In this document: positions 25,118 through 33,800 of the stretch, one piece after another | Layout: every line of letters starts with the position of its first letter | Position numbering within the stretch: the stretch's first letter is position 1 | Program-made: the position numbers and the translations under genes | Notes under the pieces: model-generated | The model's database searches: none | The model's input: only the letters and a program-made list of their open reading frames with translations | Told to the model about the DNA's origin: nothing | DNA from: Nostoc cf. commune SO-36 | GTDB lineage: Bacteria > Cyanobacteriota > Cyanobacteriia > Cyanobacteriales > Nostocaceae | Assembly (NCBI RefSeq): GCF_023734775.1 | Contig: NZ_AP025732.1 | Span: 2,486,501-2,550,500, forward strand | Length of the DNA stretch: 64,000 nucleotides | Reading direction: 5' to 3'

Positions 25118-25180
25118 CTTAGGAGTCAGAATTCAGAATTCAGAATTCGGGAATCAGAATTTAGGAGTCAGAATGCTTTG
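25118..25180. repeat. Tandem AATTCAG/GAGTCAG repeat
   Basis: Runs of CAGAATTCAGAATTCAG and GGAGTCAGAAT, the same words found in the element that splits the PIN toxin at 15.6 kb. Confidence 0.6.
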
Positions 25181-25189
25181 ATACCAAGC

Positions 25190-25256
25190 TGAATAATTTC
25201 AAATGAATCAAGCTGAAACTAGCTTATTCATTTGATAATTATTCTGAATTTTGGCT
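25190..25256 (-). terminator. Long stem-loop downstream of hgdA
   Basis: CTGAATAATTTCAAATGAAT is complementary (with small bulges) to ATTCATTTGATAATTATTC, about 17 bases of loop between. It lies 25 bp beyond the hgdA stop and before the next gene, consistent with transcript end protection or attenuation. Confidence 0.5.
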
Positions 25257-25279
25257 CCTGAATTATAAAAATCTTTAGG

Positions 25280-26284
25280 CTATTTCATCAAGCTTTGAAT
25301 ATCTGTTTTTTGCAGCCATTGATGTGTTCGCTGCATTCCTGATTCAAGGTCAATTTTTGGTTTATAATTTAACAGATTTTGGGCTTTGACAATGGAACAA
25401 GCATAGGGACGAGTCATAAAATCTATGGACTCTGGTAAAATATCAACTTTTTGCCGAAAAAGTTTTTGCCCTTGAACACGTAGCTTTAAAAACAACTTGA
25501 TTTCATCTTTAGATAATGAAAGAGGCGCTTGTAAACCTTCCATTGCTGCTAAACGCATAAAATACTCTTTCCACGAAGTTTCTTGTCCGTCGGTGATATT
25601 AAATATTTCACCGTAGGTTTCTTTTTCTATCGCCAGAAAGATGCTATCAATCAAGTTATCTATATACACATGATTGATCACTCCTTTAGCATCGTTAGCA
25701 CAGGCAAATAATTTTTGACGCATCATCAGAATTGGTCTGACTACCCAGGGAATACTTCCTGGCCCGTAAACATCTCCAGCCCTAATCACGATAATGCCAA
25801 AATCTGAGGGATTATTTAGTTCTAAAACTGCTGTTTCGGCTTCTATTTTAGTTTGGCAGTAGGGATTATTTTCACCCGAAAGTGGCCCAGATTCTATAAC
25901 ACCATCAGGATAGTTAAAACCGTAAACCATCACACTGGATAGATGCACAAATGTTTTGACACCAGCTTGTTTAGCAGCTTTAGCCATGTTGACAGTACCG
26001 CCAACATTAATATCACGAAAATTTTTAATTGCACCAGCTTCTTCGGCAATTTGTTCTGTATGTAAAACGATATCTACTTCCTGACAAGCTTTTTGAGCAA
26101 TAGTAGAATCGGTAATACTACCGATAATTACTTCAACACCCAAATTCTGTAATTGTTTGTTCTGGACTGTAGAACTTTGTAGTCCACGAACCTTCATTCC
26201 TTGCGCTATTGCTAACTCGGCTGTACGCAAACCGACAAATTCATTAATGCCGGTAATTAGGAGAGTTTTGTTGTTGAGGTTCAT
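25280..26284 (-). CDS. hgdA: NAD-dependent sugar epimerase of the heterocyst glycolipid island
   Basis: A 334-residue extended SDR: N-terminal TLLITGINEFVGLRTAELAI (a variant of GxxGxxG), catalytic-region HLSSVMVYGF and the YxxxK motif in NPYCQTKIEAE. In Anabaena the gene at this place (all5345, HgdA) was reported as a UDP-galactose 4-epimerase needed for correct heterocyst glycolipid composition. Assignment here is by family and by its location directly 3' of hgdB-hgdC. The glycine motif is not canonical (ITGINEFVG), so cofactor binding deserves checking. Confidence 0.78.
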   Translation of the reverse strand: MNLNNKTLLITGINEFVGLRTAELAIAQGMKVRGLQSSTVQNKQLQNLGVEVIIGSITDSTIAQKACQEVDIVLHTEQIAEEAGAIKNFRDINVGGTVNMAKAAKQAGVKTFVHLSSVMVYGFNYPDGVIESGPLSGENNPYCQTKIEAETAVLELNNPSDFGIIVIRAGDVYGPGSIPWVVRPILMMRQKLFACANDAKGVINHVYIDNLIDSIFLAIEKETYGEIFNITDGQETSWKEYFMRLAAMEGLQAPLSLSKDEIKLFLKLRVQGQKLFRQKVDILPESIDFMTRPYACSIVKAQNLLNYKPKIDLESGMQRTHQWLQKTDIQSLMK

Positions 26285-26472
26285 ATATTAAGTGTTGTAC
26301 CAATATTGGATTAAAACAAAAGTGCTAGTTTTGATAATTTGCAATAAGTAATTTAGTGATTATTTTGTAATTACTAAATTACTTATTATGAACTTGCTTA
26401 TCTATCAAATTAAAGTTGATAGACTAGTATTCTGTGGCGAAAGCTTGCCTATTTTTAACAAGCAATTTAAAC

Positions 26473-27672
26473 TTAGAAAATATCTCCTGGATCTGCGGAG
26501 CGGAGTTTATTGATAGCAAGCGCTCCTGATGTTATACACATTAAAACTGTTGAAGTTAAGACAATAATTGCGTTGTTATTGGTCATAACTATTGGCAATT
26601 TAGTTGCTTCTGCTGCAAAGCTATATAACAAAACAGAAGTAATAAATCCTGGGATATAACCTAAAACTGCTAAAATTAAAGCTTGCTGAAATACCACATT
26701 CAACAAATAGCTATTGGCATAGCCTATGGCTTTTAAGGTGGCGTAAGCAACGAACTGTGTAGCAATATTGCTGTAAAGAATTTGATAAACAATAACTACC
26801 CCAACTACCGCAGCCATTGTCAACATCAAGTTAAGAATAAAACCAATGGGTGTTCTGACAGCCCAGTATTGTTTCTCAAAATCAATGAAGCCTTGGCGGG
26901 TAAAAACTTGGACATCATTAGGCAAACTTGCTTGCAAATTTTTTAGTACTGTTTCTGCATTAGTACCAGGTTTGAGCGAAATCAAACCTACGTCTATCAT
27001 ATCTGCTGGACGAGTATTAGGATTTATCCTCAAGAAAGTTGAGTCACTAACAAGTAAATTTCCGTCTACCCCAAAGGAAGGCCCTAATGTGAATAATCCA
27101 CCAATTCTTACTCTATAGCCAATTAATGAACTGTAGGGAAATATTTCAATTGTTTGTGCAGTCTCTCCCGCATTAAATTTTTCAGCTATTGGGCCAAACT
27201 CTGGGCGAGAACCTCGGTCAAAAAGCACGACATCGGGAATTTTGAGTTTATCTAAATTTTTCTCAACTTCCGGGAGATTCATCACCGGTCTACCTGGATC
27301 AAAACCAATAACATATATTGAATATTTCTCACTAGTAGCCGGATTTTTTAGTTTGGCAAATTGCAAATACATGGGGCTAACTGACTCTACGCCATCAAAC
27401 CCCAGGGATTGGTACAAACGAGTCCGTGAAAAACTTTGATTTGAGGTCAAAGATTTATATTGCGAACTCACTAAAAATAAATCTCCTTTGAGATTCTGAT
27501 GCACAGCAGTTGCACTGGAATAAAGAGCATCTTGGAAACCAAGTTGCACAAACATTAGCAGCACAATAAAACCAATTCCGGCTACAGCTACTAGTAAACG
27601 AACTTTTTGTTGCGCTAGCTGTAGCCATCCTAAAGGAATTTTAAAATTCATGGATTTATTTTCATTTGTCAT
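26473..27672 (-). CDS. hgdC: DevC-like ABC exporter membrane subunit
   Basis: 399 residues with one N-terminal TM (about 22-42), a large periplasmic domain (50-270) and three C-terminal TMs (about 275-300, 325-350, 360-385), i.e. the MacB/FtsX-type DevC fold (IPLGWLQLAQQKVRLLVAVA start is typical of DevC). Anabaena HgdC (all5346) acts with HgdB in heterocyst glycolipid layer formation. No ATPase gene (devA type) accompanies it here, so an ATPase encoded elsewhere must serve. The 45-bp gap to hgdB is made of TCATTTG heptamers. Confidence 0.85.
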   Translation of the reverse strand: MTNENKSMNFKIPLGWLQLAQQKVRLLVAVAGIGFIVLLMFVQLGFQDALYSSATAVHQNLKGDLFLVSSQYKSLTSNQSFSRTRLYQSLGFDGVESVSPMYLQFAKLKNPATSEKYSIYVIGFDPGRPVMNLPEVEKNLDKLKIPDVVLFDRGSRPEFGPIAEKFNAGETAQTIEIFPYSSLIGYRVRIGGLFTLGPSFGVDGNLLVSDSTFLRINPNTRPADMIDVGLISLKPGTNAETVLKNLQASLPNDVQVFTRQGFIDFEKQYWAVRTPIGFILNLMLTMAAVVGVVIVYQILYSNIATQFVAYATLKAIGYANSYLLNVVFQQALILAVLGYIPGFITSVLLYSFAAEATKLPIVMTNNNAIIVLTSTVLMCITSGALAINKLRSADPGDIF

Positions 27673-27710
27673 TGGTCATTTGTCATTTGTCATTTGTCAT
27701 TTATGAATGA
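27666..27710. repeat. Heptamer STRR between hgdB and hgdC
   Basis: Five or six tandem TCATTTG units fill the gap between two co-operonic genes. The heptamer is the same as at the rimM start (reverse complement CAAATGA). Confidence 0.85.
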
Positions 27711-27717
27711 CCTATGA

Positions 27718-28926
27718 CTAAATCTGAATGGCGACATCCACTTGTAAGTTGGTTAAACGAGCAACTTTTTCACTATCTGCGGGATTATCGATGGAAATTT
27801 TAACTTCAATTATTCTGCGGTCTGTATCTGAACCAGGGTTGATGCTGAAGATGTTTTGCTTGTCAACTTGCCAACCAATCTCTTTTACAGTTCCTTTGAT
27901 TGTTCCAGTAAATGCAGTGCTGTTAATTGTGGCTTTTTGTCCTACACGCACTTTTTGAACGTCGGTTTGATACACCTCTGCAATCACATACATTTGAGAT
28001 GTCTTACCTATTTCAGCAAATCCTCTATTGGCGCTAATTACTTCTCCCGTTTTGGCGTGAATTTTCAAAATTTTGCCATTGATGGGAGATTTTATATAAC
28101 TTAAATCCAAGTCGGCTTTTGCTTGTTGAACAGAAGTTGTGGCACTGTTGACTTCGGTTTGTGCTACTTGAACATCTACACTACGCACTTCGCTAATACT
28201 AGTGAGTTGCGCTTCTGCTTGCTTGAGTTGTTCTTGGAATGTGTCTTGAGTTCGCTTGAGGGTGGCTTGAGCTTCTGTTAGTTGCTGTTGTGTAGTCTTA
28301 AGTTGCAAAGCTTTGGTATCTGCTACAGAAGCCGCGATCGCACCTTGTTTGTATAATTGCTGATAGCGGTCGTTCTCAGCTTGAGCGTTGTCTACTTCCG
28401 CCTGGATGCGGGCAATTGTCGCCTCTTGAGTTGCAACATCCCCTTTATATTGTGGCTCTAAACGTGCGATCGCAGCTTTTTGAGCTTCGATATCTCCGGT
28501 TCTAGCTCCAGATTTCACCTGCGCTAGTTTAGCTTTGGCAACTTGCAGTTGGTCTAAAGCCTGTTGCAAAGCTGTTCTAGAACGACCATAATTTTCTAAA
28601 TATGCCAGTGTTTGCCCTGCTTTAACCGCATCTCCTTCTTTTACCAACAGTCTTTCTACTCGCACCCCATTATTGGAAGTGGGAGCAGTCAAAGTAGTAA
28701 CTTCGCCTTCTGGTTCCAAACGTCCCAAGGCGGTGACAGCAACTTTTGCAGGAGTGACAGCTTTTGAAGGATTCGCTGCTGGTGTAACAACTTTCGGTTT
28801 AGACCAAAATGGGGCCAAACTATAGAAAGTGATTAATCCAGCCGCTAAAGTCAGAGAAGCTGCTAAAATTACTTGCGATCGCCTTACGGGTTTTGTGAAT
28901 AATCGACTTTCTTTATTTACTGCCAT
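27718..28926 (-). CDS. hgdB: DevB-like membrane fusion protein
   Basis: A 402-residue HlyD/DevB family periplasmic adaptor. One N-terminal TM (about 18-38) is followed by half lipoyl domain VTALGRLEPEGEVTTLTAPT, a long coiled-coil hairpin (about 115-245, QLQVAKAKLAQVKSGAR...AQAENDRYQQLYKQGAIAAS), the second lipoyl half (SYIKSPINGKILKIHAKTGE) and a beta-barrel. RLEPEGEV is the DevB hallmark. Partner of HgdC, and by analogy with DevBCA should dock with TolC/HgdD to export glycolipids across the heterocyst envelope. Transcribed away from hglE across a 1.95-kb divergent spacer. Confidence 0.87.
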   Translation of the reverse strand: MAVNKESRLFTKPVRRSQVILAASLTLAAGLITFYSLAPFWSKPKVVTPAANPSKAVTPAKVAVTALGRLEPEGEVTTLTAPTSNNGVRVERLLVKEGDAVKAGQTLAYLENYGRSRTALQQALDQLQVAKAKLAQVKSGARTGDIEAQKAAIARLEPQYKGDVATQEATIARIQAEVDNAQAENDRYQQLYKQGAIAASVADTKALQLKTTQQQLTEAQATLKRTQDTFQEQLKQAEAQLTSISEVRSVDVQVAQTEVNSATTSVQQAKADLDLSYIKSPINGKILKIHAKTGEVISANRGFAEIGKTSQMYVIAEVYQTDVQKVRVGQKATINSTAFTGTIKGTVKEIGWQVDKQNIFSINPGSDTDRRIIEVKISIDNPADSEKVARLTNLQVDVAIQI

Positions 28927-30877
28927 ATTTCCATTCCAATTCTGCTTTTTTACGCGATAGCCTGGTTATATTTAGTAGATTAAAATAGACTCATCCGCAA
29001 ATTCCCAAGAGGACTTTTCCTCTAAGATTTATACCTTAATAAAGTGGATGCATCTAAATTGGTTTTATATGAATTGTTGTACGCTTTTGCCGCCCAAACT
29101 CACTCTTGTGGCGTGAAAATTAATGCTTGTGTTACTTCAAAGCTTCCTAAGTTATATCCTATTTTGACATCTAATCCCGTAGCGTAAAATACAATAGCGC
29201 TAACCAGAAGACTTAACTCTCAAGAACAACTAAGCGCTAATTAAAATGAACTCAAAATTCGGATAAACTTGTTATTAAGTATGGCAATCAAATTGTAATT
29301 TGTCAAGTATTTTTCTTTCCATAAATTCTGATTCTTTCACTAAAATAGTTCATCATCTTAAAATTATATACATGATGAAATCTGCTTATAACTAATCCTT
29401 CATCTGCTAATTGAATACCAAGAGATGGTTCATTATTAGGTAGATTTGTTATTACTAACAGATTATTGTTAACAAGGTTGTGTACTATTAGACATTATTA
29501 TTCGTTTTGATCCTACTAATTAAAGGCATGAAGCGATACCTCTGGTGGGTTATGACAATGCACATCTAAAAATACACGAATGTGACAGAAGAGGCAGGGA
29601 GAGGATTCATGATTCCTATACCATCAGGGTTTCAGAGCAACTGAATTTATTTATGGGGATTTTCCCCCTGTTCCTCTTTTTGACAGAAAGTTACCTATTT
29701 ACCTAGCTTTAAGCCCCTTTTTTAACCCAGTCCGATGGGTTTTGCCTGTTTATTTGAGGGTTATAACCACTAATGCAATGATGATTATGTTTATTAAGCA
29801 ACATTCTAAAAATTAACATTTGCTTTATAAATAACTGCTTTGGTTTCCAACTCGATTTATATTTAAAAATGACCAACAACTTTGGCTTAATTATCATGCT
29901 TCTATGAAAAAACATACTTATGATTATTCAAATTAATCTTTGTATTCATTGAATTGTTGCTTACTAGACAACAGATTTGCATTGTTAACTTAATCCAGCA
30001 TAAATTTATGGTTCACCCGTAGATAACAAAATCTATCACATATTTTTATAGTCACAAATTATACTTTTATACTGGATTTTATTCAAAATTCACATCAGTA
30101 ATAGTGGAGGTTTATTTATAAAATAACTTTAAAGAAATGATTTAGTTTATATAAAGTGTGTTAGTATTTTTATTAATTCAGTGCTTAACAACAGTTGGTA
30201 AAAGTAGTTATTTAATTGGAATTTTAAAATTAAAAATAACTAAATATAACTGCTTGTTCATCACCTTCTGATCGTTTAATTAATTTTTATATTTGCATAA
30301 AGCTGGATTAAACATGGTATTTTTTGTGTAACAAAGTTGTCAACTTTCCTAGTTAAAATAGCATAAAATATATTATCCCGGACGTTGAAATTGGCTATGA
30401 CATTGATCCAGATACAGAACGTTGTCATTCACAACAGTAATGTTGCTGTGGTTAGGCTAAATAATCAAACGCTTTCGGTTGAAAAAACGTTTCTGTTCCC
30501 TTAGATACTCCTCAGTTTTCATTGTTCTAGTAGGATACCATTACTCAAAATATTTACCATTCCAAATGGATTAAAATCACTGGTCAAGCAGCTATTACAC
30601 TCCAAGACTATTTTACCAGTTTTAACAACGTCATCGACCTCTTGCCACAATTTCAAGAGTCTAGCGTTGGATAACATTTTTGTGCGATTGCAGTATGCCA
30701 AAGCCGCCTATAAATCTAAGGCTTTATGAGGGCAGTATGCATCGTGTGGTGTCAATTTGGAGAAAAGCATTTAGCACAGATAGGATAGCTAGCTGCTTAC
30801 AAGACGAGAGATTTTCATTATTTAGTAGGCAACAGAAATTACTGTAGCTACACAATCCACAGTACTCACTATGCCCT
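28927..30877. other. Long divergent promoter region between hgdB and hglE
   Basis: A 1.95-kb AT-rich spacer with no supportable gene. Short fragments include a degenerate copy of the dispersed GCGATACCTCTGGTGGG repeat near 29535, a GGGGATTTTCCCC palindrome near 29657, and small minus-strand frames (29709-29915, 30519-30701) without recognised homology. It must hold the developmental promoters of both arms of the HGL island. I could not assign an NtcA (GTA-N8-TAC), HetR or DevH site with confidence. Confidence 0.5.
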
Positions 30878-33800
30878 ATGTCTGCTTATTCAATTGATAC
30901 TGCCTTAACGGAGTTAGAGAGCCTGATAAATAATTGTGAACAGGCTGTAATTAAGTCTATCGAGGGAAAAAAAATGAAATCAGATAAATCAGTGTCAACA
31001 AACAGAATTAACAGACAATTACAACACAATCCTATCGCCATTGTTGGGATGGCTTCTCTATTGCCTCAAGCCAGAAATTTGCGGGAATACTGGCAAAATA
31101 TTGTAAACAAAATTGACTGTATTACTGATGTTCCTTCCACTCACTGGAGCGTCGAAGATTATTACGATCCGAATCCCAGAACTACTGAAGATAAAACCTA
31201 CTGTAAAAGAGGTGGGTTTCTTCCAGAGGTAGACTTTAACCCGATGGAATTCGGCATACCGCCCAGCATTTTAGAAGTCACAGATGTATCGCAACTATTA
31301 AGTTTAGTGGTTGCGAAAGAAGCGATGGAAGATGCTGGCTATGGCGAAAAACGTGAGTTTAACCGCGAGATGGTTGGGGTAATCTTAGGCGTGGCTATGG
31401 CCAAGCAATTAGGAATGCCACTTTCTGCGAGATTGGAATATCCAATTTGGGAAAAAGCACTCAAAAGCAGTGGTTTATCTGACGAAGATACTAAAAAAAT
31501 CGTTGATAAAATCAAAAGCGCTTATGTGAAGTGGGATGAGAACGCTTTCCCTGGAATGTTAGCGAACGTAGTCGCTGGACGAATTGCCAATCGCCTAAAT
31601 TTTGGCGGGATGAATTGTGTCGTTGATGCCGCTTGCGCTAGTTCCTTTGGTGCTTTAAAAATGGCAATTAGTGAGCTAGTTGAACATCGTTCTGACATGA
31701 TGTTGACTGGTGGCGTTGATACCGACAACACCATCATGGCTTACATCTCGTTCAGCAAAACACCGGCTGTTTCTCCTAGTGAAAATGTCAAACCTTTCGA
31801 TGCTAAATCTGATGGGATGATGTTGGGTGAAGGTATTGGGATGATTGTCCTCAAACGGTTAGAAGATGCTGAACGGGACAACGATAAAATATATGCCGTA
31901 ATTAAAGGTATTGGTACTTCCAGCGATGGGCGTCACAAGAGCATTTATGCTCCCCGCAAAGAAGGTCAAGTTAAAGCCTTGGAACGTGCTTATGAAGATG
32001 CTGGCTTCTCTCCTGCTACTGTTGGTTTGATGGAAGCACACGGTACTGGTACAATGGCTGGAGATCCGACAGAATTCGGTTCTTTAAAAGACTACTTTGA
32101 TGTACATGATGACAAAAAGCAGCATATCGCTTTGGGTAGTGTGAAATCACAAATCGGACACACAAAAGCGGCTGCGGGTGCGGCGAGTTTGATTAAAACT
32201 GCTTTGGCTTTACATCACAAAGTATTACCGCCGACAATTAACATTACTGAGCCGAACCCCAAACTCAACATTAAAAATTCATCCTTTTATTTGAATACCC
32301 AAACTAGACCTTGGATTCGTCCAGAAGGGGAAGCACCAAGACGCGCAGGTGTGAGTTCTTTCGGATTTGGTGGAACCAACTATCACGTTGTTTTGGAAGA
32401 ATATGAAGTCGACCAAAACGAGGCTTACCGCTTACACAGTGATGCTAGTGAAGTGCTGTTGTTTGCTCCTACGGTAGAGCAATTGTTGAGCAAGTCGGAA
32501 GAGATTTTGGGTAAGTTGCGATCGCCTGAAGCACCTACACATTACGCACAATTAGTCAATGAGTGCAAATCACAACAGATTCCTCTCTCTGCTCCTAGAT
32601 TTGGGTTTGTAGCCGAGAATCTCGAAGAAGCTTGCAAGTTCCTGCAAACTAGCATTGACTGGCTGAAACTTAAAGGTTCCGCAGCATCTTGGGAGCATCC
32701 CCAAGGGATTTATTACCGCGCCTCTGGTATGGAGTTGGGCGGAAAAGTTGTCTCTCTCTTTTCTGGACAAGGTTCGCAATACCTGGAGATGGGACGCGAA
32801 CTGGTGATGAATTTTCCTTTGATGCGCCGTCTGCATGGTTATATGGATAGCCTGTTGCTCAAAGATAATTTGCAGCCGTTGTCAGAAATCGTTTTCCCTC
32901 ATCCTGTGTTTGGAGAGGCAGAAAAAAATGTCCAAATTGCTGCTTTACAACGCACAGAATACGCTCAACCAGCCATTGGGGTGTTGAGTGCAGGGATGTA
33001 CAGCATATTGCAACAAGCTGGGTTTAAGTCAGATTTTGTGGCGGGACATAGCTTTGGTGAACTAACAGCGCTATGGGCTGCGGGGGTTTTGAGTACTGAA
33101 GATTACTTGTTCCTGGTGAAAGCTAGGGGTCAAGCGATGGCTGCACCCGAAGATCCAGATCATGATGCGGGTAGTATGCTGGCTGTCAAAGAAGACATCA
33201 GCAAAGTGGAAGCAGTGTTGAAGCATTTTCCGCAAGTTGCGATCGCTAATCAAAATTCTCCCACTCAATTTGTCTTGGCTGGGCCTACCGCAGAAATAGC
33301 GAAAGTTAGAGAGATTTTACACGAGAAAGGATATACAGCTGTATTGTTACCTGTTTCAGCAGCGTTCCATACACCGCTAATCGCCTTTGCTCAAAAATCA
33401 TTTGCGATCGCTACCAAGTCTGTTAAATTCCAAAGTCCCAAAATCCCTGTTTACAGCAACGTTACTAGTAAGCAGTATCCCAAGGAAGCCCAAGGTATTC
33501 AAAAGATTCTGGAAACGCACCTTTCTAACTCAGTGCTGTTTAAACAAGAAATTGAAAATATCTATGCGGCGGGTGGTAGTTGCTTTGTGGAATTTGGGCC
33601 AAGGAGAATTCTTAGCAACTTAGTGAAAGAGATTCTTGGCGATCGCCCCCATATTACCGTATCTTTGAACCCCAGCACTCAAAAGAATAGCGATCGCTCT
33701 TTGCGAGAAGCAGTTGTGCAATTACGGGTAATTGGTTTGACTTTAAATAACCTCGATCCTTACCAACTTCCCCAAACTATTCCCCCAATTGAGACGAAGA

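Noticed and set aside
29709..29915. Transposase remnant (YNPQINRQNPSDWVKKG)
   Set aside because: The tail looks vaguely protein-like, but no transposase family or terminal repeats could be supported by eye.
30519..30701. Small minus-strand gene upstream of hglE
   Set aside because: No recognisable motif, no clear ribosome site, and it lies in an AT-rich regulatory spacer; evidence too weak to call.
30850..30877. NtcA site before hglE
   Set aside because: GTA and TAC words occur nearby but not with the required eight-base spacing in the stretches inspected.
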